DNA of 64,000 bases, taken from the NCBI RefSeq assembly GCF_042652185.1, contig NZ_JBHSIX010000004.1; one strand, given 5' to 3'. Under the pieces are notes generated by a model that made no database searches, was not told the origin of the DNA, and was given only the letters and a program-made list of their open reading frames with translations. Position numbers and translations under genes: made by a program. This DNA comes from Actinacidiphila fildesensis. GTDB lineage: Bacteria > Actinomycetota > Actinomycetes > Streptomycetales > Streptomycetaceae. Positions 16,822 through 24,366 of the stretch are shown piece after piece (position 1 is the stretch's first letter; the number at the start of each line of letters is the position of its first letter).

Positions 16822-17412
16822 TTGGATTTCGCCGAACTGGAGACGTCATCCGCAGCGATCAAGACCTTCCAGGTGATGTTCGTGCCGGGAATGCTCCAGA
16901 CCGCTGCGTACACCAGAGCCCTGTTCGCGGCTGGTGAACCGAACGCTGAACCGGCGCTCTTCGATCGATACGTGCAGTTCAGGCAGCGGCGCAAGCAGGT
17001 GCTGACCGGGGACTCTCCGCCGCAGTTCCATGCAGTGATCCATGAGACGGCGATCCGCATGTCCTTCGTAGGGGTCGACGTTCTGCGTGAGCAACTGGAG
17101 CACCTCATCGAGATGGCGCTCATGCCGCACGTCCACATCCAGATCATGCCCCTCGCGGCGCCGGTCTTCCCTGCGGTGGACAAGCCCTTTGTGATCTACG
17201 ATCCGGGGTTGTCCGAATTGAGTACTGTGCATGTGGAGCATCCGGTCTCCACCGCCTTCCTCAGCGAGCAGTCCTACTTGGCGCAGTACGCCGATGCCTT
17301 CGACCGGCTTACCAGCTCCGCCTTGGCGCCGCTCGATCCCAAATCGGAGCCCGGGGTCTTCGCCAAGCGGGACTCGATCGGTCTCATCCAGCACTTGCTG
17401 TACCTCTTGTGA
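16822..17412 (+). pseudogene. DUF5753 (WhiJ-like) regulator lacking its N-terminal helix-turn-helix
   Basis: The 196-residue open frame begins with TTG directly in the DUF5753 core (ELETSSAAIKTF, then VPGMLQTAAYTRAL) and runs to a normal C-terminus. Full-length relatives carry an XRE helix-turn-helix of about 70-90 residues before this point, which is absent here. No ribosome site precedes the TTG. It sits next to a DUF397 gene as in intact WhiJ-like loci, and head-to-head with the shortened ATPase at the same breakpoint. It is most likely a decapitated gene, although expression of a DNA-binding-less partner protein cannot be excluded. Confidence 0.75.
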
Positions 17413-17423
17413 AAGGCACACCA

Positions 17424-17621
17424 ATGTCGGAACTCATCTGGCGGAAGTCGAGCTTCAGCGGGTCAGGCGGCAACGGCAACTGCCTGGAAGCGACGGCAAC
17501 CCCCACCGGCCTCGTCCACTTCCGTGAAAGTGACCGCCCCGGCGAGGTCCTCAGCACCACCCCCGCCCACTGGGCGGCGTTCCTCCGCGCCATCAAGGGC
17601 GGCGAAGCCGGGCAGTTGTAG
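17424..17621 (+). CDS. DUF397 domain protein
   Basis: This 65-residue protein carries the DUF397 hallmarks WRKSSFSG, GNCLEA and VHFRESD, and an AFLRAIKGGE end. Such small proteins accompany WhiJ/DUF5753 regulators in Streptomyces and act with them in development or antibiotic control. The ATG at 17424 has GAAAGG upstream and follows the DUF5753 stop by 11 nt, so it would be coupled to a gene that now appears broken. Confidence 0.93.
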   Translation: MSELIWRKSSFSGSGGNGNCLEATATPTGLVHFRESDRPGEVLSTTPAHWAAFLRAIKGGEAGQL

Positions 17622-17683
17622 CAGCGACAGCGGTTCAAGCCCGAGCGCTGGTTGTCAGGGGCCGCCGCCGGCCCGGAGGGTCG

Positions 17684-17992
17684 TTACGCGGCGTGTGCCT
17701 CGAACCACAGCGAACCTAGTTCGTGTCCCGGGGTGAGGCGGACGTCGGAGTCCAACGCAGCGGCCAGCGTACGGAGCAGCAGTATCGTCGGCTCGGTGCC
17801 ACCCTCTTCGATGCACTCGATGGCGTCCTGTGTCATTCCGGCCCGTTCCGCCAGCTCCGCCGTGCTGAGACCGAGGGCCACGCGTCGGTCGTAGAGGGCT
17901 TTGCCGAACGCCAGGGACTCTCGGATCGCGATCCGCTCGGGGTCCTCCGTATCAAGGCTGGAGGGAACCCAGCGGGTGTGCCGGCCTGCCAT
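17684..17992 (-). CDS. XRE-family antitoxin of a HigBA-like pair
   Basis: The 102-residue protein has a single XRE helix-turn-helix at about 35-90 (LGLSTAELAERAGMTQDAIECIEEGG). It starts at an ATG whose A overlaps the stop of the upstream toxin gene (TAATG), giving the toxin-first order typical of HigBA systems. It probably neutralises the toxin and represses the operon. Confidence 0.85.
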   Translation of the reverse strand: MAGRHTRWVPSSLDTEDPERIAIRESLAFGKALYDRRVALGLSTAELAERAGMTQDAIECIEEGGTEPTILLLRTLAAALDSDVRLTPGHELGSLWFEAHAA

Positions 17993-18357
17993 TACGCCTC
18001 CCGCTTGTACGACTCGTTCACAGGTCCATGATGCTCGCTGTCACAGACTTTCTGCGCGCGCACAGCCCGATCAATCTGCGCCTGCTCGTGCTGCTTGGTC
18101 TTGCGGAACACGGTGAGTAGCACGATCGTCCTGCTCGGCGTGATCCAGTAGGTGATGCGGGCGGCAATGCTCCGCAGGCGGATGCGAAGCTCTCGAACCG
18201 GCCCCTCAAGGTGGTCGGACCAGGGGCCTCCGATTCTTGTACCCAGTTCCGCCAGCAGGCTGACGACCTCGTCCACACGCTTGAAGTCGTGATCGCTGAG
18301 GCTGTCGAGCCACGCGCGGACTTCCGGTTCGATTTCGACGCGGTACAACTCGCTCAC
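17992..18357 (-). CDS. RelE/HigB-like toxin
   Basis: The protein has 121 residues from a GTG at 18357 preceded by GGAAGGAACGG. Earlier in-frame ATG (18378) and GTG starts are possible, but this one has the best ribosome site. The fold signature is RelE-like: EVRAWLDSLSDHDFKRVDEVVSLLAELG, then DHLEGPVRELRIRL, then RITYWITPSRTIVLLTVFRKTK. Such toxins cleave mRNA on the ribosome. The gene lies immediately upstream of, and overlapping, its antitoxin gene. Confidence 0.85.
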   Translation of the reverse strand: MSELYRVEIEPEVRAWLDSLSDHDFKRVDEVVSLLAELGTRIGGPWSDHLEGPVRELRIRLRSIAARITYWITPSRTIVLLTVFRKTKQHEQAQIDRAVRAQKVCDSEHHGPVNESYKREA

Positions 18358-18957
18358 CGGCCGTTCCTTCCACCCCATGCTCCGCACCCGCCGTCGCTCG
18401 ATGAACAACGGTGTCGTCGTCGCGGGAGTCACGGCATGGCGAGTTCAACGGCTCGGATGAGCTCGAACCACGTCGTCTTGCCGTTGCCAGCGTGGAGTTT
18501 GGACCACCTTCTTCGTCGGGATGTGGTGCGGGTGTGACGGGGGATGTCCTGCGGGCCCTGAGGGGCGGTCTTTTGGTGGGTTCGGATCACTAAGGTCGGC
18601 CAAAACTCAATATGGCGGGGGTCCGGCCACACAGATTGATCCGTTGGAGGTTGGGCGGGGTTCGAGAGCCGAGGCTCGATCGTCATTCCGCTGCCCGCCC
18701 GCCGGAGCCGGCCCTGGCGCCCGCCCCCAGAAGCCGCGCTGCCTCACCGGCCGAACCAATCCCTGACCCCGCTCGGGGAGCGCGGCGAGCCGTTCTCACT
18801 GGCAGGCGCACAGCGCCGACGCCCGTTCCTCCGCCCGGTCAAGGCGCGAAGCGACGCAGAAGGACACTTCGCGATCTTTGAGTTCAGCCACTGCCTGGCC
18901 CGCGCCGCCCCACAGGCCGCTCCACCGCCCACGAACACTCACACGGAACATACGGAA
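18358..18957. other. About 0.6 kb with no convincing gene; possible gene remnant
   Basis: No complete recognisable gene was seen. On the minus strand near 18429-18510 a short reading ends WSKLHAGNGKTTWFELIRAVELAMP, which looks like the tail of a lost protein of unknown family. A 31-codon minus frame (18796-18891) has no good ribosome site. The base composition is slightly lower in GC than the flanks. This is consistent with a decayed accessory segment beside the toxin-antitoxin pair. Confidence 0.5.
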
Positions 18958-18989
18958 GGGCCGCCGGCCCGAGCGGGGGACGGCGGCCC
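18958..18989 (-). terminator. Hairpin downstream of NlpC/P60 gene
   Basis: GGGCCGCCG (18958-18966) pairs perfectly with CGGCGGCCC (18981-18989), 37 nt beyond the stop of the minus-strand NlpC/P60 gene. Confidence 0.65.
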
Positions 18990-19025
18990 TACGTGGGGGG
19001 AAGCGGGGGAGCTGGGGGTTGGACG

Positions 19026-19901
19026 TCAGACCACGCGGGTGGCGAAGTCCGGCATGGACCAGCTCATGTCGTGGACGCCGATGCCCGTGCTCGGGTTGGC
19101 GGCGTCGAGGTACTGGTCGCCGCCGATGTAGACGCCGACGTGGTACGCGCTGCCCTGGCCGCCCCAGAAGACCAGGTCGCCGACCTGGAGGGAGCTGATG
19201 GAGACCGGGGTGCCGGTGTTCGACTGCTCCTGGGAGGTGCGGGGGAGGTCCACGCCGATCGTCCTGAACGCCGCCTGGACCAGGCCCGAGCAGTCGTACG
19301 AGGACGGGCCGGTGCCGCCCATGACGTAGGCCTTGCCGACCTGGGCCTGCAGGAAGCTGATGACGCTCGCGATGCTGCCGCTCGCCTTGGAGGCGGTGGA
19401 GGACACCTTCGAGGACGAGGAGCTGGACGAGGACGACACCGAAAGCTTGGTGCGCTCCGAGGAGCGGGACGCGGCCTGGGTGGCGGCCTCGCGCTCGTCA
19501 GCGGCCTTGGCGGCGGCAGCCTTGGCGTCGGCGGCCTTCTTCAGCTCGGCCCGCTTCGTCGCGGCTGCGGCCTTCCTGGCCGCGGCGGCAGCGGCGTCCT
19601 CGGCGGCCTGCAGCTTCAGCTGGACGACCGTCTGGTCGATGGCTGCGGCGGCCTGCGCGGCGGAGGCGGTGGTGCTCAGTGCGGGCGTCTGCTCGGCGGT
19701 CGTCGCGGTTCCGACCGGAGCGGGCGTGTGGTTCGAGTGGTCGGCCATGGCCGGAGCGGCCGCACCACTGAGGGCGAGCGCACTGACGACGCCGCCGACG
19801 ATTCCGGCCCGGCGGACCCAGTTCGGGTTACCGGGGGCGGCGTGCCGTCGGCGGCGTATATGCGATTCGGATTTGGTGGTCCGGTTCAGGTTTGGGGACA
19901 T
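19026..19901 (-). CDS. Secreted NlpC/P60 peptidoglycan endopeptidase
   Basis: The 291-residue exported protein has an N-terminal signal/anchor (about 30-53), an Ala/Lys-rich coiled coil (about 80-145) with a run of nine serines after it, and a C-terminal NlpC/P60 domain (about 178-291). The catalytic Cys is C204 in YDCSGL and the His is H254 in YHVGVYIG. The third polar position, usually His in an (I/V)HA motif, appears as D266 (YLDAANPST). It probably cleaves stem-peptide bonds in wall growth or separation. It is divergent from nuoA, with a long 5' leader (19902 onward). Confidence 0.9.
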   Translation of the reverse strand: MSPNLNRTTKSESHIRRRRHAAPGNPNWVRRAGIVGGVVSALALSGAAAPAMADHSNHTPAPVGTATTAEQTPALSTTASAAQAAAAIDQTVVQLKLQAAEDAAAAAARKAAAATKRAELKKAADAKAAAAKAADEREAATQAASRSSERTKLSVSSSSSSSSSKVSSTASKASGSIASVISFLQAQVGKAYVMGGTGPSSYDCSGLVQAAFRTIGVDLPRTSQEQSNTGTPVSISSLQVGDLVFWGGQGSAYHVGVYIGGDQYLDAANPSTGIGVHDMSWSMPDFATRVV

Positions 19902-20278
19902 GGAGTCCTGGCTATCAGGATGCGCCGGTTCCGTTCAACAAAGGTGGGATGCGACACAGTTGTCGTGTGCACGGCCGAATGTCCTTATTTGGATCTTGCT
20001 CACCCGGACCATATGTCCGACTCGTTCCCGAGCCGCCGCGGAGCGCTCGTGAGTGGGTTCACGTGCGTCAGCGGGACCTTCGTCCCGTTCACCCCTAAGG
20101 GGGCGGCCGTCGCTATCACGCCATTCGGTCCAGGGCGAATTTGCGTCTCGCGAGGGGCCCTTGATAATGCGCGCGTCGCTGTGACCAGGGGTAACGTAGA
20201 TGAATGTGACGTCAAGTGATTGTTTGTGCCGCATGCGGTGCAAGATCACCGCTCATCAGCCTTCATGATCATTCGTCA
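19902..20278. other. Long leader/intergenic region of the NlpC/P60 gene
   Basis: No gene is seen. Read on the minus strand, the leader can form several hairpins, for example CGGGAC/GTCCCG at 20072-20087 with a GAAG loop. Actinobacterial NlpC/P60 and rpf genes are sometimes controlled by ydaO (c-di-AMP) riboswitches. A few similar elements occur (GGGGTGAACGGG, GAACCCACTCAC), but the full consensus is not convincing. Confidence 0.35.
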
Positions 20279-20294
20279 GGTGGTGGAGATCACA
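20279..20294. promoter_or_regulatory. CRP-like box 1 upstream of nuoA
   Basis: GGTGGTGGAGATCACA matches TGTGA-N6-TCACA at 8 of 10 defined positions, with a perfect right half-site. It lies exactly 33 bp before a second such box. Confidence 0.4.
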
Positions 20295-20311
20295 AAGCCG
20301 TTGGCCCACCC

Positions 20312-20327
20312 CGTGTCGCAGATCACA
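20312..20327. promoter_or_regulatory. CRP-like box 2 upstream of nuoA
   Basis: CGTGTCGCAGATCACA matches TGTGA-N6-TCACA at 8 of 10 positions. The 33-bp spacing from box 1 (three helical turns) puts both on one DNA face, upstream of a TAAGAT hexamer at 20340-20345. Confidence 0.42.
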
Positions 20328-20360
20328 GACCGCCGGGCATAAGATGCAGGCGGCTTGGGC

Positions 20361-20378
20361 TTGTGAACTGCCTCACAT
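20361..20378. promoter_or_regulatory. Rex operator (ROP) candidate controlling nuoA-N
   Basis: TTGTGAACTGCCTCACAT contains TGTGAAC-N3-CTCACA, one mismatch from the Streptomyces Rex half-site arrangement TGTGAAC-N3-TTCACA. It lies just downstream of a -10-like TAAGAT (20340-20345). Rex senses NADH/NAD+ and is known in S. coelicolor to bind upstream of respiratory genes, including nuo as I recall, so NADH-responsive repression fits. Confidence 0.68.
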
Positions 20379-20380
20379 AG

Positions 20381-20408
20381 ACGCGATCTTCACATGAACG
20401 CGATCTTC
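20381..20408. repeat. 11-bp direct repeat in nuoA leader
   Basis: ACGCGATCTTC occurs at 20381-20391 and again at 20398-20408, 17 bp apart, between the Rex-like operator and nuoA. It may form part of an extended operator or be a duplication in the 5' untranslated region. Confidence 0.5.
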
Positions 20409-20496
20409 GTGAGGCGGGCACGACCCGAGCGCATGGTCCCTCCCCCGGCGGGGGGACCCCCACGCAGTCATCGGCGACTGGAAGGAGCGGGGGACG

Positions 20497-20856
20497 ATGA
20501 ACGCCTATGCGCCCATCCTCGTGTTGGGCGGCCTCGGGGCCGGCTTCGCGATCTTCTCCGTGATCACGGCCTCGATCGTCGGACCAAAACGGTACAACCG
20601 GGCCAAACTGGAAGCATATGAGTGCGGCATCGAGCCCTCTCCGCAGCCCATCGGCGGCGGGCGCTTCCCCATCAAGTACTACCTGACGGCGATGCTCTTC
20701 ATCGTCTTCGACATCGAGATCGTCTTCCTCTATCCCTGGGCCGTCACGTTCGACTCCCTGGGGATTTTCGGGCTCGTGGAGATGCTCCTCTTCGTGCTCA
20801 CCGTCTTCGTCGCCTACGCATACGTGTGGCGGCGCGGCGGCCTGGAATGGGACTAG
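20497..20856 (+). CDS. nuoA: NADH-quinone oxidoreductase subunit A
   Basis: NuoA is a small membrane subunit at the junction of the peripheral and membrane arms of complex I. The 119-residue protein has three predicted helices and the conserved loop YECGIEP between helices 1 and 2, plus YYLTAMLFIVFDIEIVFLYPWA. The ATG at 20497 has AAGGAGCG upstream. It is the first gene of a 14-gene operon with all junctions overlapping or within 18 nt. It lies downstream of the Rex-like and CRP-like sites. Confidence 0.97.
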   Translation: MNAYAPILVLGGLGAGFAIFSVITASIVGPKRYNRAKLEAYECGIEPSPQPIGGGRFPIKYYLTAMLFIVFDIEIVFLYPWAVTFDSLGIFGLVEMLLFVLTVFVAYAYVWRRGGLEWD

Positions 20857-20874
20857 GGGACAAGGGGCCAACGC

Positions 20875-21429
20875 ATGGGTATCGAAGAAAAACTGCCGAG
20901 TGGATTTCTGCTGACCACGGTGGAGTCCGCCGCGGGCTGGGTGCGTAAGGCGTCGGTCTTCCCGGCCACCTTCGGCCTGGCCTGCTGTGCCATCGAGATG
21001 ATGACGACCGGGGCCGGGCGCTACGACCTGGCCCGTTTCGGTATGGAGGTCTTCCGTGGCTCGCCGCGGCAGGCGGACCTGATGATCGTGGCCGGCCGGG
21101 TCAGCCAGAAGATGGCGCCGGTGCTGCGGCAGGTCTATGACCAGATGCCGAATCCCAAGTGGGTCATCTCCATGGGGGTCTGCGCTTCTTCGGGTGGAAT
21201 GTTCAACAATTACGCCATTGTGCAGGGTGTTGACCACATTGTCCCCGTTGATATCTATTTGCCCGGCTGTCCGCCCCGGCCCGAGATGCTCATGGACGCC
21301 ATCCTCAAGCTCCACCAGAAGATCCAGGGCGAGAAGCTCGGCGTGAACCGTGAGGAGGCGGCCCGCGAAGCGGAGTCCGCCGCACTCAACGCGCTCCCGC
21401 TGATCGAGATGAAGGGGCTGCTGCGGTGA
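20875..21429 (+). CDS. nuoB: NADH-quinone oxidoreductase subunit B
   Basis: NuoB (184 residues) binds cluster N2, the last iron-sulfur centre before quinone. The cysteine ligands appear as the tandem pair in GLACCAIEMM, one in MGVCASSGG and one in LPGCPPRPE. The ATG is 18 nt after nuoA, and the stop overlaps nuoC (GTGA). The length is typical. Confidence 0.97.
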   Translation: MGIEEKLPSGFLLTTVESAAGWVRKASVFPATFGLACCAIEMMTTGAGRYDLARFGMEVFRGSPRQADLMIVAGRVSQKMAPVLRQVYDQMPNPKWVISMGVCASSGGMFNNYAIVQGVDHIVPVDIYLPGCPPRPEMLMDAILKLHQKIQGEKLGVNREEAAREAESAALNALPLIEMKGLLR

Positions 21430-22160
21430 CAGACGCCAACGGCACCAACCCCGACCGCGACCTGCAGACCGACAACCTCCCCGGCCAGCGCGACGACGCC
21501 GGCGAGGTCATCGGTCACCGCAAGGGCATGTTCGGTGCCAACAACGGTGGCGACACCTCCGGCTACGGCGGCCTCGTCAGGACCGTCCGGCTGCCAGGCC
21601 CGGCCCACCGCCCCTACGGCGGCTGGTTCGACGAGGTGGCCGACGAGCTGGAGGGCGCGCTGGAGGAGCAGGGACTGCTCCCCTCCAACGCGATCGACCG
21701 GACCGTCATCGACCGTGACGAGCTGACCTTCCACATCGCCCGCGAGCACCTCGTGCAGGTCGCGAAGACCTGCCGCGACGATCCGGCGCTGCGCTTCGAG
21801 CTCTGTACGGGCGTGAGCGGGGTGAACTACCCCGAGGACAAGGGCCGTGAGCTGCACGCCGTCTACCACTTGCGTTCGATCACGCACAACCGGCTGATCC
21901 GGCTGGAGGTGAGCGCCCCCGACAGCGACCCGCACATCCCGTCGATCGTCCCGGTGTACCCGACGAACGACTGGCACGAGCGTGAGGCGTACGACTTCTT
22001 CGGCATCGTCTTCGACGGCCACCCGGCCCTCACGCGGATCATGATGCCGGACGACTGGCCCGGCCACCCGCAGCGCAAGGACTACCCGCTCGGCGGCATC
22101 CCCGTCGAGTACAAGGGCGCCCAGATCCCGGCTCCCGACCAGCGGAGGTCGTACTCCTGA
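21426..22160 (+). CDS. nuoC: NADH-quinone oxidoreductase subunit C
   Basis: The 244-residue peripheral-arm subunit has the NuoC signature WHEREAYDFFGIVFDGHP and ends in LPLGGIPVEY-like sequence. An N-terminal extension of about 60 residues precedes the domain. The GTG start overlaps nuoB by 4 nt. It is separate from nuoD here, not fused as in E. coli. Confidence 0.96.
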   Translation: MTDANGTNPDRDLQTDNLPGQRDDAGEVIGHRKGMFGANNGGDTSGYGGLVRTVRLPGPAHRPYGGWFDEVADELEGALEEQGLLPSNAIDRTVIDRDELTFHIAREHLVQVAKTCRDDPALRFELCTGVSGVNYPEDKGRELHAVYHLRSITHNRLIRLEVSAPDSDPHIPSIVPVYPTNDWHEREAYDFFGIVFDGHPALTRIMMPDDWPGHPQRKDYPLGGIPVEYKGAQIPAPDQRRSYS

Positions 22161-23494
22161 TGAGCACTCACCACGCACCCGCTCAGGCGGAAGAACGCGA
22201 CACCACCGAAGGCCGGGTCTTCACCGTCACCGGTGGCGACTGGGACGAGCTGGCCGAGACCGTCGGCAGGTCCGACGACGAGCGCATCATCGTCAACATG
22301 GGGCCGCAGCACCCGTCCACCCACGGTGTGCTCCGGCTGATCCTGGAGATCGACGGCGAGACGGTCACCGAGGCCCGGTCGGGCATCGGCTACCTGCACA
22401 CCGGCATCGAGAAGAACATGGAGTACCGGACGTGGACCCAGGGGTCCACGTTCGTGACGCGCATGGACTACCTCACGCCGTTCTTCAACGAGACGGCGTA
22501 CTGCCTCGCGGTCGAGAAGCTGCTCGGCGTCACCGAGCAGGTGCCGGACCGGGCCAGCGTCATCCGCGTGCTGCTGATGGAGCTGAACCGGCTCTCCTCG
22601 CACCTGGTGTGCATCGCCACCGGCGGTATGGAGCTCGGCGCCACCACGATCATGATCTACGGGTTCCGCGACCGTGAACTGATCCTGGACGTCTTCGAGC
22701 TCATCACCGGGCTGCGGATGAACCACGCGTACATCCGGCCGGGCGGCCTCGCCCAGGACCTGCCGCCGGGCGCGGTGGACCAGATCCGCGAGCTCGTGAA
22801 GAAGATGCGCAAGAACCTTCCCGAGTACGACAAGCTCGCCACCGGCAACCCGATCTTCAAGGCCCGGATGGAAGAGGTCGGCTACCTGGACCTGGCCGGC
22901 TGCATGGCGCTCGGCGCCACCGGCCCGATCCTGCGCGCCGCCGGCCTGCCGCACGACCTGCGCAAGGCGCAGCCGTACTGCGGTTACGAGAACTACGACT
23001 TCGAGATCCCGACGGCGGACACCGCCGACTCCTACGGCCGCTTCCTGGTCCGCCTGGAGGAGATGCGGCAGTCGCTGCGCATCGTCGAGCAGGCCCTGGA
23101 CAAGCTGGCCCCAGGACCGGTGATGGTCGAGGACAAGAAGATCGCCTGGCCCGCGCAGCTCGCGCTCGGCCCGGACGGCCTGGGCAACTCCCTGGACCAC
23201 ATCAAGAAGATCATGGGCACCTCGATGGAGTCCCTGATCCACCACTTCAAGCTGGTGACCGAGGGCTTCCGGGTTCCGCCGGGCCAGGCGTACACCGCGG
23301 TGGAGTCGCCCAAGGGCGAGCTGGGCGTGCATGTCGTCAGCGACGGCGGCACCCGCCCCTTCCGGGTCCACTTCCGCGACCCGTCCTTCACCAACCTGCA
23401 GTCCATGGCGGCGATGTGCGAGGGCGGCCAGGTCGCCGACGTCATCGTGGCCGTGGCGTCCATCGACCCCGTGATGGGAGGCGTCGACCGATGA
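22160..23494 (+). CDS. nuoD: NADH-quinone oxidoreductase subunit D
   Basis: The 444-residue 49-kDa-type subunit forms much of the quinone-binding cavity with NuoB and NuoH. GPQHPSTHGVLRL, carrying the conserved cavity His, and GYLHTGIEKNMEYRTW are intact, and the C-terminus ends with the typical DPVMGGVDR. The start overlaps the nuoC stop by 1 nt (TGATG). It is the only nuoD in the window, because the second nuo operon lacks one. Confidence 0.97.
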   Translation: MSTHHAPAQAEERDTTEGRVFTVTGGDWDELAETVGRSDDERIIVNMGPQHPSTHGVLRLILEIDGETVTEARSGIGYLHTGIEKNMEYRTWTQGSTFVTRMDYLTPFFNETAYCLAVEKLLGVTEQVPDRASVIRVLLMELNRLSSHLVCIATGGMELGATTIMIYGFRDRELILDVFELITGLRMNHAYIRPGGLAQDLPPGAVDQIRELVKKMRKNLPEYDKLATGNPIFKARMEEVGYLDLAGCMALGATGPILRAAGLPHDLRKAQPYCGYENYDFEIPTADTADSYGRFLVRLEEMRQSLRIVEQALDKLAPGPVMVEDKKIAWPAQLALGPDGLGNSLDHIKKIMGTSMESLIHHFKLVTEGFRVPPGQAYTAVESPKGELGVHVVSDGGTRPFRVHFRDPSFTNLQSMAAMCEGGQVADVIVAVASIDPVMGGVDR

Positions 23495-24366
23495 CCGACG
23501 TGTCTTTGGGCATCCCGCAGATGCCCGCGCCCGACTATCCGGCCGATGTACGCGCCAGGCTGGAGGCGGACGCGAAGGAGATCATCGCCCGCTATCCCGG
23601 CAGCCGCAGCGCGCTCCTGCCGCTGCTGCACCTGACGCAGTCGGAGGACGGCTACGTCACCCGCACCGGCGTCCGGTTCTGCGCGGAGCAGCTCGACCTC
23701 ACCACCGCCGAGGTCACCGCGGTCGCGACCTTCTACTCCATGTACCGGCGCAAGCCCAGTGGCGACTACCAGGTCGGGGTCTGCACCAACACGCTCTGCG
23801 CGGTGATGGGCGGCGACGCCATCTTCGACGAGCTGAAGGAGCACCTCGGGGTCGGCAACAACGAGACCACCGAGGACGGCAAGGTCACGCTGGAGCACAT
23901 CGAGTGCAACGCGGCCTGCGACTTCGCCCCGGTGGTGATGGTGAACTGGGAGTTCTTCGACAACCAGACACCGGGCTCCGCCAAGCAGCTGGTCGACGAC
24001 CTCATCGCCGGCCGCGAGGTGCGGCCGACCCGTGGCGCACCGCTGTGCACGTACAAGGAGACCGCCCGCATCCTCGCAGGCTTCCCCGACGAGCGCCCCG
24101 GCGCCGTCGAGGCCACCGGCGGAGCCGGCCCCGCGTCGCTCGCGGGACTGCGGCTGTCGCGCGGCGAGGCACTGCCCGGCCCGGACGCCGGACAGCCGGC
24201 CCGCCGGTCGTCCGTACCGCCGCAGGGCGAGACGCCGGCCGCGCCGTCGGGCACCCCCGGGCAGCCCAGCCCCGCCGAGCACGCCAGCTCGCACGACGCA
24301 CCGCAGGAGACCGCCGTGTCGGACCCCGCCAACCCGGCAGGACCTGAGAGCGAGGAGGGCAAATGA
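23491..24366 (+). CDS. nuoE: NADH-quinone oxidoreductase subunit E
   Basis: NuoE (291 residues) carries a thioredoxin-like [2Fe-2S] domain of the NADH-input module. Its ligands are C98, C103, C139 and C143. The last 100 or so residues form an Ala/Pro/Glu-rich disordered tail, unusual next to the roughly 160-residue E. coli protein but common in actinobacteria. The ATG overlaps the nuoD stop (ATGA). Confidence 0.96.
   Translation: MTDVSLGIPQMPAPDYPADVRARLEADAKEIIARYPGSRSALLPLLHLTQSEDGYVTRTGVRFCAEQLDLTTAEVTAVATFYSMYRRKPSGDYQVGVCTNTLCAVMGGDAIFDELKEHLGVGNNETTEDGKVTLEHIECNAACDFAPVVMVNWEFFDNQTPGSAKQLVDDLIAGREVRPTRGAPLCTYKETARILAGFPDERPGAVEATGGAGPASLAGLRLSRGEALPGPDAGQPARRSSVPPQGETPAAPSGTPGQPSPAEHASSHDAPQETAVSDPANPAGPESEEGK

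Noticed and set aside
16811..16830. GTG at 16811 as the start of the DUF5753 gene
   Set aside because: It is out of frame with the DUF5753 reading, so it cannot restore the missing helix-turn-helix.
18796..18891. 31-codon minus-strand frame (VAELKDREVSFCVASRLDR ...)
   Set aside because: It looks somewhat protein-like, but it has only a poor ribosome site and no recognised family, so it is not reported as a gene.
18993..20219. 408-codon plus frame over the NlpC/P60 gene
   Set aside because: It is the antisense of the signal peptide, coiled coil and catalytic domain, and has no domain of its own.
19902..20260. ydaO (c-di-AMP) riboswitch in the NlpC/P60 leader
   Set aside because: Only fragments resemble the consensus. 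Without a covariance-model search the match is too weak to annotate.
24002..24347. Arg/Pro-rich frames over the nuoE tail
   Set aside because: The nuoE tail is disordered but continuous with the [2Fe-2S] domain and reaches the nuoF start. The alternative frames have no support.
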